Source: Thalassoglobus neptunius
Lineage (GTDB): Bacteria > Planctomycetota > Planctomycetia > Planctomycetales > Planctomycetaceae
Length of the DNA stretch: 64,000 nt
Assembly: GCF_007859735.1 (NCBI RefSeq)
Contig: NZ_SIHI01000002.1
Coordinates: forward strand, 1 to 64,000
Direction of reading: 5' to 3'
The position numbers and the translations under genes were made by a program. The notes under the pieces are model-generated. The model saw only the letters and a list, made by a program, of their open reading frames with translations. It did not search any database and was not told the DNA's origin. Positions 34,022 to 43,247 of this stretch are shown in pieces. Numbering within the stretch: position 1 is the stretch's first letter; each line of letters opens with the position of its first letter.

Positions 34022-35323
34022 TTAGGAGAACAGTTCTTCGATGACGTTTCCTTCCCGGACAATCATCACAGGTCGACCGGTGTTGGTGTGATATTCCTTC
34101 GTGTGATCGATTCCGATGTTGTGGTAGAACGAGGCAGCGACATCGTCGGGAGTGAAGCCGTCGTTAAGTGGCTCCGTCGCTTTGTCGTCGGACTCTCCGA
34201 GCACTCGCCCGCCAGAAATTCCGCCGCCAGCCATCAACATGAACATGCAGCGAGGATAGTGATCACGTCCTCCGCGTTCCTGATTAATTTTCGGAGTCCG
34301 CCCGAATTCCCCGGTCACATAAACCGCAGTCGATTCCAGAAGCCCCTTCTGTTCCAGACCGTTCAAGAGGGCCGAGAGTCCTTCGTCGAAACTTGGAAGG
34401 AGGTTGGTCTTGAGTTTATCCCAGTTATCCCGGTGAGTATCCCAACCGCCAGTTGAGACCGTCACAAAGCGGACGCCAGCTTCGACAAGCCGACTCGCCA
34501 GCAGGCAACTCTGTCCGAACGCACCTTCTCCGAACTGATCTGCAAACTGAGGACTTTCGAGACTGACATCGAAGGCGTCTCTGGCACGTTTCGAAGTGAT
34601 CATCGAGTACGCTTGCTGCGAGAATCGATCGAGCCCGTCAAGCAGTTGATTGTCTTTCTCAAAGCCCGCGAACGTGGTGTCGAGACTGCTGAGCAGACTC
34701 TGTCGTTTCTCAACATCCGAAATCGTCAAACCGTTTCCGAGCGAAATTCCTCGCACAGAATAGGCACGCCCCGGTTGCGGAGTGGTGTTGGTATGCAGCG
34801 GAGCGTATTTGACTCCCAGATACCCCGGCCTCTGATTGGAACGCGGGATGGAAACGAACGGAGGCAAGTCCGCAGGCCCACCGAGTTCGCGAGTCACAAC
34901 GGCTCCGTAACCCGGAAACTCCAACGAAGGCAACGGACGATTTCCCGAGTTGACATACTCTGATCCCAGCCGGTGTGCTGCCAATGTGTGACTGACACCT
35001 CGGAGAATCACGAACTTGTCCATCGACGAAGCAAGCTTCGGCAGGTGCTCCGAAATTTCAATTCCGGGGATCTTCGTCTGAATCGGCTGGAACTCTCCGC
35101 GATATTCGTCCGGAGCATCTGGCTTCAGATCGAAGGTGTCCATATGAGACGGACCACCCGGAAGATTGATGAAGATTGCGGACTTCGCTTTCGCAGCCTG
35201 GTTGACCTGTCCGGCTTCGCTCATTTTCAGAAACGATCCCAGCGACAGCGATGAGGCCCCCACTGCCCCTACTCGCAGGAAATCGCGTCGCTGCATCCCA
35301 TCACATGTCTTGTGAATCGCCAT
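34022..35323 (-). CDS. DUF1501 protein with Tat signal
   Basis: A 433-residue protein with the twin-arginine motif RRDFLRVG near the start, followed by a hydrophobic stretch. The family features are FINLPGGPSHMDTFDLKP near the N-terminus and YVTGEFGRTPKINQERGGRDHYP near the C-terminus, which recall the alkaline-phosphatase/sulfatase fold. DUF1501 proteins are typical of Planctomycetes and usually follow DUF1549/DUF1553 genes, as here (133 bases). Exported in folded form; reaction unknown. It is the last gene of the sigma factor operon. Confidence 0.92.
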   Translation of the reverse strand: MAIHKTCDGMQRRDFLRVGAVGASSLSLGSFLKMSEAGQVNQAAKAKSAIFINLPGGPSHMDTFDLKPDAPDEYRGEFQPIQTKIPGIEISEHLPKLASSMDKFVILRGVSHTLAAHRLGSEYVNSGNRPLPSLEFPGYGAVVTRELGGPADLPPFVSIPRSNQRPGYLGVKYAPLHTNTTPQPGRAYSVRGISLGNGLTISDVEKRQSLLSSLDTTFAGFEKDNQLLDGLDRFSQQAYSMITSKRARDAFDVSLESPQFADQFGEGAFGQSCLLASRLVEAGVRFVTVSTGGWDTHRDNWDKLKTNLLPSFDEGLSALLNGLEQKGLLESTAVYVTGEFGRTPKINQERGGRDHYPRCMFMLMAGGGISGGRVLGESDDKATEPLNDGFTPDDVAASFYHNIGIDHTKEYHTNTGRPVMIVREGNVIEELFS

Positions 35324-35455
35324 AATTTCTGTTCCTGTTCAAAAGTTGAAATCAACTGGTCAATGATGTTCGCGGTCAGTAAATCCGTTTGAATTCAGTG
35401 AATATCGACTCCCCAGGCAGGCCCCTTCATTCGAGGCCATGCCTGGCGAAGATGA

Positions 35456-38149
35456 TTAGTGATTGACGAGAAACTCTTTCGTGTTGAGAAGTGCCCACAT
35501 CAGGTCTTTGATCCCCGCATTGAGATCTTCCGAGTCATTCAAGTATGTCATTGCAATTGTCTGCTCAGCCTCGCTTGGAAATCGGCTGACCGTCCGCAGG
35601 TACGCTTCCTCAATCAGAGATTCGAGATCCTGTTCCGATGGCTGCTCTTCGTTCGCAGTCTGCTTTTCAGTCAGTGGGAGAAGTTGAAGCTCGACGGTTG
35701 CAAGTTGCTTCTCGAGATTTGAAACAAGTCTTTTGTTTTTGTCCTTTTCAGCCTTCTTCAACTGCCGCTGCAGCTGAGCCATTCGACGTTCCAGATTTTC
35801 GACTCTGCGTTTGACTGCCGCGTTTGTCGATTCATCTTGTGATTGACGGCTCACACTGGACAGCCACCCGTTTCGACTCTCGAGCATATCGAGTGTGTCG
35901 TCATCGTTTCGAACGAACAGTGTCTGCAACAGACTCGCTTCTGAAGACCGATCGCAATCGCAATTGCTCTCCCGTGTCGAACGACCAAACACAGACAACG
36001 CATAGTCAATTCCCCCTCTCGCATTTCGCGGAGGAGACGTTTGCGTCAATGCTCTTCCGTCGAGTTCACTGGTAAAGAGTTCAGCTCGATCGTCATTCAG
36101 TGTGGCCATGGTGATTGCGTCGTAAGCGACTTCGGCAGGGAGTCGCCGAGGAACCGCCCGACTGAAATTGCGTTCGTCATGGATGTTCGTTTCAGTCGGT
36201 CGCCACGAACGTTGATAGGTGTCCGAAAGGCAAATCTCACGATGGACCCACTTCATGTCGTATCCGCTGTCGATGAATCCCTGTGCAAGGTAATCCAGCA
36301 GCGGGCCATTGCTTGGAGGATTCCCGAGTGACAAATCATCGGTCGGTTCGACAATTCCACGGTTGAAGTAGCTGGCCCAAACTCGATTCACGAATGCCTT
36401 CGCAAAGAGCTGAGTCGGACTCTGCCGCAGCCAATCCATCAACGCTGTTCGGGGATCGTCAATATTGTCCACATCGACGGTCTGTTCGCCGAGAAGACGC
36501 GCCATTTTTCCCGGGACCTGTGGTTTCTTGCCTTTCTTCTTTGCTTCGGCGATTTTCCTTCGCTGAGCTCCCGTCAGGCGAGGTTGCGAAATCGTCAATT
36601 CAGGAAACGGGATGGTCTTGCCTTCTTTCAGAGCTTTTGACATCTCCCGTCGCTGTTCGTTTCCTTTGAGCTCGGCAAGACCGAGTTCTTCGATCAGTTC
36701 GTTGTACTCTTTGCGGTCGCCACCGTTTCGAGCGAAGTTCACACGGGTGAAGAACTGTTCGAACTCCTGAAAATCTTTCTGAGTCCAAACATCGAACGGA
36801 TGCTTATGACATTGAGCACACTGAATCCGCGTTCCCATGAACGTGTAAGCGAATCCAATCGCCCGGTCTTCGGTCGCTCGGAAGTTATTGCGTCCCCAGA
36901 AGTAAATCAGACCGTCCTGATCGGCGTACGACGCGTCCTCATCACGGGCGTAAGTGCTCATCCTCTCGCTGTAGTCGCGATAGGATTCGCCCGGTTTTCG
37001 ACTGTTGGCGACGACGATATTCTCAACGATTTCGTCGTACGGAACGTTGTCTGCAACACGTTTGTAAATCCATTCGTACCAGTCTTCGCTGCCTCGCTGT
37101 CGATTCGCTGGATTAACATTGTTCAGAGTCTGATCACTACAGCCCGTCCAGTCGCAGAGTTGGGTTGTCCACCAGGCAGCGTAGGCCGGAGACTCGAGCA
37201 ACTCGTCAATTTTTCGCTCGCGTTTATCTGCTGAAGAATCGGCGAGGAACTCTCGTACTTCTTTCGCGGTCGGAAGAGTTCCGGTCATGTCGAGGCTGAC
37301 ACGGCGGAGGAACTCAGCATCGGTGGATGTCTCCGATGGAATGATTCCCATCTTGCTCAACTTGTTTACGACATGCTTGTCGATCATCGTCGTCGCAGCG
37401 AGTTCAGGGAAGTTGTCTCCCGTCTTCTCGGAAACGGGACGGAGAACCGGAATCGGAACAACGGCGCCGTCGTAAGCAACAACAATGTGCGAGTCCCCCA
37501 CCTCTCCGGAACTGACGATGCCGTCTTCATCGACCTGACAGATCGTCTCATCGTTTGTGGTGTATCGACACAGACACGTCACGTCTTCTTCTGTTCCATC
37601 TGCCCAAACCGCAGTCACTGAAAGCGGTTGACTCTGATGACTGGCCGAGAATTCAATCTCTGACGGTGTGACACGCAGTGCGTTCAATTTGAGTGGCGTC
37701 TCAACCCCTTTCGCGCCCCCTTCGATCCATTTCAGGAAAACGGTGTGCTCCCATTCTCCGACACTCATCCTCTTTCCACCTTCGTGTGGCTCGATGAGAG
37801 TCGGCTTCTGAAGGGCATAACTCTCCATGGGATCGTCGGTATCAATTCGATCAGAGAGCCCCTCGTGATCCATTTCGAAGTCGTACCCGAACAGAGAAAG
37901 GCGGAATCCCCCCTGCCCCTGAAACGAGCCATGACACGCTCGACCGTTGCAGCCCAGCCGCCCCATTAAGGGAACGACATGTTTTTGGAAGTCAGGAATT
38001 TCTGAGACATCCGCCGATTGAAAACGATCCCGCAGACTCGCGATCACGTCATCGGCACCGGACTCTTGAGTCAATCCGGTGCACATGACTCCGACGAATG
38101 CCAGGATCGAAAAGAACCTGAAATTTGAGGTTAAGGTAGGGCGCTTCAT
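35456..38149 (-). CDS. Planctomycete cytochrome-type DUF1549/DUF1553 protein
   Basis: An 897-residue exported protein. The order is a signal peptide, a PSCyt1-like heme motif (LGCNGRACHG), a Big2/Ig-like domain (about 165-235), DUF1549 (about 260-460, FLRRVSLDMTGTLPTAKEV) with a second heme-type motif CAQCHKHPFD, then DUF1553 (about 590-890, FAKAFVNRVWASYFNRGI) with a coiled-coil insert near 760-820. Such proteins are restricted mostly to Planctomycetes and Verrucomicrobia, may carry c-type heme, and pair with DUF1501 proteins. The reaction is not known. The insert with many Lys/Glu residues (KRRVENLERRMAQLQRQLKK) is not usual in the family. Confidence 0.92.
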   Translation of the reverse strand: MKRPTLTSNFRFFSILAFVGVMCTGLTQESGADDVIASLRDRFQSADVSEIPDFQKHVVPLMGRLGCNGRACHGSFQGQGGFRLSLFGYDFEMDHEGLSDRIDTDDPMESYALQKPTLIEPHEGGKRMSVGEWEHTVFLKWIEGGAKGVETPLKLNALRVTPSEIEFSASHQSQPLSVTAVWADGTEEDVTCLCRYTTNDETICQVDEDGIVSSGEVGDSHIVVAYDGAVVPIPVLRPVSEKTGDNFPELAATTMIDKHVVNKLSKMGIIPSETSTDAEFLRRVSLDMTGTLPTAKEVREFLADSSADKRERKIDELLESPAYAAWWTTQLCDWTGCSDQTLNNVNPANRQRGSEDWYEWIYKRVADNVPYDEIVENIVVANSRKPGESYRDYSERMSTYARDEDASYADQDGLIYFWGRNNFRATEDRAIGFAYTFMGTRIQCAQCHKHPFDVWTQKDFQEFEQFFTRVNFARNGGDRKEYNELIEELGLAELKGNEQRREMSKALKEGKTIPFPELTISQPRLTGAQRRKIAEAKKKGKKPQVPGKMARLLGEQTVDVDNIDDPRTALMDWLRQSPTQLFAKAFVNRVWASYFNRGIVEPTDDLSLGNPPSNGPLLDYLAQGFIDSGYDMKWVHREICLSDTYQRSWRPTETNIHDERNFSRAVPRRLPAEVAYDAITMATLNDDRAELFTSELDGRALTQTSPPRNARGGIDYALSVFGRSTRESNCDCDRSSEASLLQTLFVRNDDDTLDMLESRNGWLSSVSRQSQDESTNAAVKRRVENLERRMAQLQRQLKKAEKDKNKRLVSNLEKQLATVELQLLPLTEKQTANEEQPSEQDLESLIEEAYLRTVSRFPSEAEQTIAMTYLNDSEDLNAGIKDLMWALLNTKEFLVNH

Positions 38150-38253
38150 AGAGGTTCCTCTGTTATCTCAAGTGATCAGAAACTCGAATGGACTGACCAA
38201 TCACTCAATGTCGTCGGCCTGCGGATCTCGCAGTGTTCTACAGCTTCTTTGTT

Positions 38254-38955
38254 CTACTGTTTCTTTCCCGAACGATTATTCGGGGACTGTTTTTGGGCGT
38301 CTTCAGTTTTTGCAGAATCTGAACCGCGTTCGAGGTTACTCCGTTGCCCCTTCACGTTTTTCTTCGCTGAGGCTCCCTCGCTCCGTTGTTTGGCAGCCGA
38401 ACGATTCCGTGCCGATCGCAGAAGCCGGTTGAGTTCGTTCTCGGCGAGTTGTTCGGTGTTGGTCTGCAAATCGTCGATCTGTTGTTCCATGCGATCGATG
38501 CGTTCCTCGAGCTTCTTTTTCTCACGAGCAAGTTGCGTCGCCCGGACCCGGTTTCTTCTGATCAAGAGTCGTCGAATCTGTTCGCGAGCTTCTTCTTCCA
38601 TTCCCGACATCGAACGCGCCACGAGCAGTCGCACTCGGGAATCGATCTTCCACAATTCAATTTCTGTCTCGTAGCGATCGGGCACTCGCTCCTTGAATCG
38701 ATTGAGGCGTTCGCTGCTTTCGAACAACTCGGCAATCGCAGACTCATACCGCTGAGGATCCATCTCCTTCAGCTGCGAAATTAACTTATGAAGTTCGCGG
38801 TGATGCTCTTTGGCGAATTCAAGAGCGACCATTTCCTGCTGCCTGGTGAACGCTTCTTTCTGGTCCTGTGCCTGAAGCGATGTGTTCAGAAACAGGATGA
38901 GTGAAAGCACAGCCACAAAGGAATTTTGCAAATCTCGACGAACGCAGCATGACAT
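38254..38955 (-). CDS. Secreted coiled-coil protein of the sigma factor operon
   Basis: The ATG at 38955 shares one base with the stop of the anti-sigma-like gene, so a 233-residue product is translated by coupling; GTG at 38958 is an alternative. After a signal peptide (SLILFLNTSLQAQ) there is a helical, highly charged body (RIDRMEQQIDDLQTNTEQLA) and a basic Ser/Gln tail. The pattern recalls LTXXQ/heavy-metal-resistance or periplasmic-chaperone-like helical sensors, but I cannot name the family. It is probably a periplasmic partner of the membrane anti-sigma protein. Confidence 0.65.
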   Translation of the reverse strand: MSCCVRRDLQNSFVAVLSLILFLNTSLQAQDQKEAFTRQQEMVALEFAKEHHRELHKLISQLKEMDPQRYESAIAELFESSERLNRFKERVPDRYETEIELWKIDSRVRLLVARSMSGMEEEAREQIRRLLIRRNRVRATQLAREKKKLEERIDRMEQQIDDLQTNTEQLAENELNRLLRSARNRSAAKQRSEGASAKKNVKGQRSNLERGSDSAKTEDAQKQSPNNRSGKKQ

Positions 38956-39641
38956 CACAGAGGCCCTCCATCCGACGGAGATTCCTCGAGATTTACATCG
39001 TCCATTAGCGACAATGCTTCAACCGCTGCGAACATCCAATCCGGGACATCAAGTTCTGCCGACACGAACAATGGAGACAACATCAGATCCGCTTCCGCGT
39101 CGGGATCAACATCGTCATTGAAAGCCGCGGAATCGTCGGCACTCAATTCTGCCCAGACACCGACTGCATTCACGTCATCGTTGGTCACAAGTTGATCACG
39201 AAACGACCGTCGGGAGTCCAACTCGTGAAGGGCGGAACCTCCTCCCCAGATCATGACTCCCATCACGCAACTTGTCACAACGACCGCAAGTGTTCGGCTC
39301 AGGTCCCAACGCGAGGAACGATCTTTCGCCGTTGTCTGTCCTCCAGAACTCACCAGCACCGGCGACCGGGAAACCAGTGCCGGTCGAACACTTGTTTCTT
39401 GAATTGCCTGCGATGCCGGGGAGAGATCATTGGGCTGCTGAATACTCGCAGCCCGCGAACCTTCAGAAGCAATTCGATGGCAAGCTGCCTCCAGAAGAAC
39501 TTGATCGACGAAAGCGTCTTGTGCGGAAGGATTCGCTGCCAATAACGCTTCGAAAGATTGCCGCTCGGCCTCCGACATCTCATCGCAAAGATAGCGATGC
39601 GCATCGAGCAGAAAACCATCTTGTTCAGAAAAAAGGTTCAT
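38955..39641 (-). CDS. Membrane-bound anti-sigma-factor-like protein
   Basis: A 228-residue protein. The N-terminal 50 residues (LDAHRYLCDEMSEAERQSFE) match the zinc-less anti-sigma domain layout seen in planctomycete FecR/anti-sigma proteins. A single membrane segment follows (LAVVVTSCVMGVMIWGGGSAL, about 118-138), then an acidic periplasmic domain. It lies directly after the ECF sigma factor gene (147 bases), so it probably binds the sigma factor and releases it on a periplasmic signal. ATG start. Confidence 0.72.
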   Translation of the reverse strand: MNLFSEQDGFLLDAHRYLCDEMSEAERQSFEALLAANPSAQDAFVDQVLLEAACHRIASEGSRAASIQQPNDLSPASQAIQETSVRPALVSRSPVLVSSGGQTTAKDRSSRWDLSRTLAVVVTSCVMGVMIWGGGSALHELDSRRSFRDQLVTNDDVNAVGVWAELSADDSAAFNDDVDPDAEADLMLSPLFVSAELDVPDWMFAAVEALSLMDDVNLEESPSDGGPL

Positions 39642-39788
39642 GTGAATTCGTTCGTTTCCCTGTCAATCTGACCGTGACAAACTCTTCGTTCACGGTCTCT
39701 CACACCTTGGCATATGACGTCGATCTCAGCCCGCATTTCGCTGAACTGTTCCTCGCGGAATCCGTCTTCCGGAATCAATCTTCCGACT

Positions 39789-40355
39789 TCAATCTTGTTT
39801 CGTTTCGATTTTCGAAGCGTCAATGCTCTCGTAATCTTTCAATCGTTCATGCAGGAGAGTTAAGGCTGTTTGCATTTGAGAGAGAACCGTTCCCAGTGGC
39901 AGCTCACACTCGTCTGCGATCGTTTGAAATGTCTGTTCTTGATAAATCCGACGTTTCACGATGTTCTGATATTTTTCCGGAAGCGACTCAATCGCCGCTT
40001 TCACACTCTGTACTCGTTCATCCGTGAGAATTTGATCGAAAGGCTGTCCGACTTCCTGCGACGACACCGTTTGACTGATCGCGGTGTACGCACGCTTCTG
40101 CGTCTTCAGTCGCCGGCGGAACTGCATCGCTTCATTGAAGGCAACCTGAAACAACCATGCCTTCTCCGCTCCCGATCGAACATTCCCTCCTTCAGTCAGC
40201 GCTTTCTCGAAAGTCACCTGAAGCGCTTCTTCTGCCAGGGCAGAATCACGGAGCAGCCCCACGAGGAAAACCCGGATCCGGGGCGAAAACTCCGTGTACC
40301 ATGACGTCAACGAAGCCGAATTAAGTTGTTTTGACTCATTGGAATGCACGGACAA
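39789..40355 (-). CDS. RNA polymerase ECF sigma factor
   Basis: A 188-residue sigma-70 family protein with region 2 (SALAEEALQVTFEKALT) and region 4 (SLPEKYQNIVKRRIYQEQTF, then the HTH with ADECELPLGTVLSQMQTAL). A stop codon lies just upstream in frame, so the start must be TTG at 40355 or GTG at 40349; AAGG at a good distance favours GTG slightly. It heads a five-gene unit running to the DUF1501 gene. ECF genes are usually autoregulated, but I did not find a motif pair to support this. Confidence 0.88.
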   Translation of the reverse strand: MSVHSNESKQLNSASLTSWYTEFSPRIRVFLVGLLRDSALAEEALQVTFEKALTEGGNVRSGAEKAWLFQVAFNEAMQFRRRLKTQKRAYTAISQTVSSQEVGQPFDQILTDERVQSVKAAIESLPEKYQNIVKRRIYQEQTFQTIADECELPLGTVLSQMQTALTLLHERLKDYESIDASKIETKQD

Positions 40356-40818
40356 TGACCTTCATCATTCTGTAAGATGAATTCGCACTGATGTTTATTG
40401 AAACAATCTCGCATTTTCCCGTCGACTTCGCACGCACTCGCAACACAAACCTCTACCTCAAGAAGATTTACAACTTCCCAAAAACTCAATCGACTGGCGT
40501 CCCCGAGTCAAAGATCCTCTCCGCAATGGGATCATTTCCTCCGAATTCCGCAATCGGTGAAATCGATTCATTTTGCCTCGTTCGAACATTCCGAACATTG
40601 CAGCCGTTCCATTCAAATGGAACAAAAGTACTGGAATTTATGACGATGTGGCGGAAAGATGGAGTCGATAAGCGCGAGAGAGCAAGTTGCATTCTCCTGT
40701 CCGCGTTCGTCGACTCCCCGACTCGATTTCGGTGTGTGCTCGCTCGCACAGCGCCGAGTCCATCGACACTGCACTGCTCAACAATCGTGTTCCTTTCCTG
40801 TTGTGAGGTCCAGCCACA
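40356..40818. other. Divergent intergenic region
   Basis: About 460 bases between the ECF operon and the hydrolase-like gene. Apart from the possible decayed repeat at 40679, I see nothing beyond open frames without features. The ECF operon promoter should lie near its left end. Confidence 0.5.
40679..40760 (+). repeat. Possible decayed copy of the stop-codon repeat (orphan)
   Basis: AGAGCAAGTTGCATTCTCCT matches the first arm of copies A and B (AGAGCAAGTTGCTCTTTCC) at most positions, followed by TGTCCGCGTTCG in place of GTGCACTCGC. The base before it is G, so no TAG stop remains, and no gene ends here. The downstream half is too diverged to align with confidence. Confidence 0.4.
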
Positions 40819-43140
40819 ATGCTCACCATTCAAGCCCGAACATGCCTGCCTGTCATCGCGTGCTTGATCGGACTTGTCGGCGGTTCCATCAGCGCGGATG
40901 AACTCACAATCAAAAATGGCATCCGGCTCAGCGGAACTGCGGTTCAGGTTCCCGGATTGAACTCGGCCACCATCGCACGCAATACAACCATCGTCGGACG
41001 TATCGACGCCTACTGGATGGTCGACGATGGAGTCCGCCGGTTCTTCGTTCATCGCAAGAACGTCGAAGGCGACGTCCTCGAAGACGATGACCTTGCCCGG
41101 TTGGTCACCTTCGACATCCCGCAGAAACGCTCCTCGCGCAGAACGGGTCCGTCACTCGTCGGAGGCTTCACAAGTATTGAACCCTTCGACCGCTCAGGTT
41201 GGCGCACGGTGATTCTTCAATCGTCCGATCGAAGCGTTCCAATCGTTCAGGGAATCACACAGCTGCGACCCGATTACGTCAAAGTTGAGGGACTGACTCA
41301 CCAATGGGAATACTGCCTCGACACGAAAACGATTCCGCAGGACGTGATCCGATCTCTGATTGAACAGGTCTCCGATCCAACCGATGTCCGAGATCGAAAA
41401 GCGATCGTCACATTCTTTGCCCAAGGTCGAATGTTCGGGCAGGCGAAACAGGCCCTCTCCGAAATTGCGACCGATTTTCCGGACGAGCAAGCATGGGCCG
41501 AGACAACTCTCACTTACCTGGAAGAATCTCTCGCACAAGCTGCGATCAACGAATTGGACCGTCGCCGGGAAGCAGGCCAGCATCGCCTCGCCTATTCGAT
41601 TGCACAAACGGTCTCTCAAGACCGCGTGAGTGCCAGCGTGTATCGAAAGTCACAGGATGTTGTCCGGGACTACGAATTGGCGATTCGTGATCGCGATCAA
41701 GTTGTGATTATGCTGGACATGCTGCAAGCTGAGATCGAAGACGAGCAGGCCGCGGCCCTTCGTCCGTTGAAGTCTCAACTCATCGATGAGCTGCATTACG
41801 ACACCATCGAACGGTTAACGCCGTTTCTCCGAGCGACTCAAGACGAGACTCTCACTCCCGATCAAAAGCTGGCACTCGCTTATTCGGGTTGGGTGATCGG
41901 AGAGTCCAATGCCGTTCTGGAACTCGAAGAAGCGATCGCATTATGGAAGGCTCGCTTCATCGTTCTCGAGATTCTGCGAAACACCAATGACCCGGTCCGG
42001 GATGATGAACTCATTGAACAACTCCAGTCGCTCGAGTATGTCGGCATCGATCGACTGACCACGATGCTTTCTCTGCTTCCCTCTCCACTCGAACCGCCGA
42101 TTGTTCAACCCGGAGTAGTGACCCAGCAGACCATCAACAGTTCCGATCCAAACGAAGCCGGGACCTACTCAGTCATTCTTCCGCCTGAGTATTCGAGAAA
42201 CAGTCGCTACCCACTCCTCGTCGTTCTGAGAAGTGCGGGGAGAACCTGTGAAGACGAAATCAACTGGTGGGCGGGAGATGGACAGAATATGGGCTGGGCT
42301 CAACGGCGCGGCTATATCGTCATTTCCCCCGAATATGCCGATGAGTCCGAGACCATTTACGATGGAAACACACAGTCTCATCAGCTTGTGCTGAACGCGA
42401 TCAACGACATTCGAAAACGCTGCCGTATCGACTCTGACAAGATTTTCCTCGCTGGCCATGGCATGGGAGCCGATCTTTGCTTTGATCTCGGAATGTCTCA
42501 ACCGGACTGGTTCGCGGGAATCGTTCCCATCACCGGCCAGTGCAGCAGAATTTGCAACTACTATGATGAAAACGCACCGCACACCAGTTGGTACATCGTG
42601 AGCGGAGAACGCGACAGAAACACACTCGATGCGAATGCAATTCCATTGAACAGCATGATGTCGCGAGGGCATGATGTCATCTATTGCGACTACAAAGCTC
42701 GTGGCTACGAGTCTTTCGGTGAAGAGCAGGAACGCATCTTTGAGTGGATGCAATACACTCAAAGACCAGCGCTCAGCGAATTGTCCGAGTGGGAAGCAGC
42801 CAGTCTGAGAAGTTCCGAAAACCAGTTCTATTGGGTGCAGGCACGCGGGATGAAAGATGAACTCTTCCCGGAAGACATCTGGTCCAGCCCACGTCCGAAA
42901 GTCTTCTCCGGTCGCGTCTCACCAGGTGGAACAATCTACGTGAACGTTCCAGCACATGGAGCGACAGTCTGGCTCTCCCCTGACGTTCTCGATTTCAGTC
43001 AACGCTGCGAAATCCGAATGAATTCCCGCTCTCGGCCTGCGTATCGCGATTTCGTCAAGCCATCGATCCGGACCATGCTGGAAGGATTTCGTGAACACGG
43101 TGACACGAAGCGTCTCTATTGGGCACGCATCGAGATCTGA
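40819..43140 (+). CDS. Secreted alpha/beta-hydrolase-like protein lacking the nucleophile
   Basis: A 773-residue protein with a signal peptide (VIACLIGLVGGSISA). Residues about 30-430 form a helical/beta region without a known domain and may hold TPR-like helices. From about 450 an alpha/beta-hydrolase fold appears, of the PHB-depolymerase/Esterase-D type (TYSVILPPEYSRNSRYPLLV). The nucleophile elbow reads LAGHGMGADLC: Gly548 stands where the family has Ser, so catalysis of the usual kind is unlikely. The last part (about 660-773) is beta-rich. It stands alone and is convergent with the zinc-ribbon gene. Function unknown. Confidence 0.8.
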   Translation: MLTIQARTCLPVIACLIGLVGGSISADELTIKNGIRLSGTAVQVPGLNSATIARNTTIVGRIDAYWMVDDGVRRFFVHRKNVEGDVLEDDDLARLVTFDIPQKRSSRRTGPSLVGGFTSIEPFDRSGWRTVILQSSDRSVPIVQGITQLRPDYVKVEGLTHQWEYCLDTKTIPQDVIRSLIEQVSDPTDVRDRKAIVTFFAQGRMFGQAKQALSEIATDFPDEQAWAETTLTYLEESLAQAAINELDRRREAGQHRLAYSIAQTVSQDRVSASVYRKSQDVVRDYELAIRDRDQVVIMLDMLQAEIEDEQAAALRPLKSQLIDELHYDTIERLTPFLRATQDETLTPDQKLALAYSGWVIGESNAVLELEEAIALWKARFIVLEILRNTNDPVRDDELIEQLQSLEYVGIDRLTTMLSLLPSPLEPPIVQPGVVTQQTINSSDPNEAGTYSVILPPEYSRNSRYPLLVVLRSAGRTCEDEINWWAGDGQNMGWAQRRGYIVISPEYADESETIYDGNTQSHQLVLNAINDIRKRCRIDSDKIFLAGHGMGADLCFDLGMSQPDWFAGIVPITGQCSRICNYYDENAPHTSWYIVSGERDRNTLDANAIPLNSMMSRGHDVIYCDYKARGYESFGEEQERIFEWMQYTQRPALSELSEWEAASLRSSENQFYWVQARGMKDELFPEDIWSSPRPKVFSGRVSPGGTIYVNVPAHGATVWLSPDVLDFSQRCEIRMNSRSRPAYRDFVKPSIRTMLEGFREHGDTKRLYWARIEI

Positions 43141-43247
43141 AAAAGCCAGAAGTGATTGTTCCGGCGCTGTTCAGGAAGCAAGCCGTCACCCGACCACAGC
43201 TTTGCTATGGAATCGATTCCAGCAACTTCTGAGACCGCCAAACGTTC

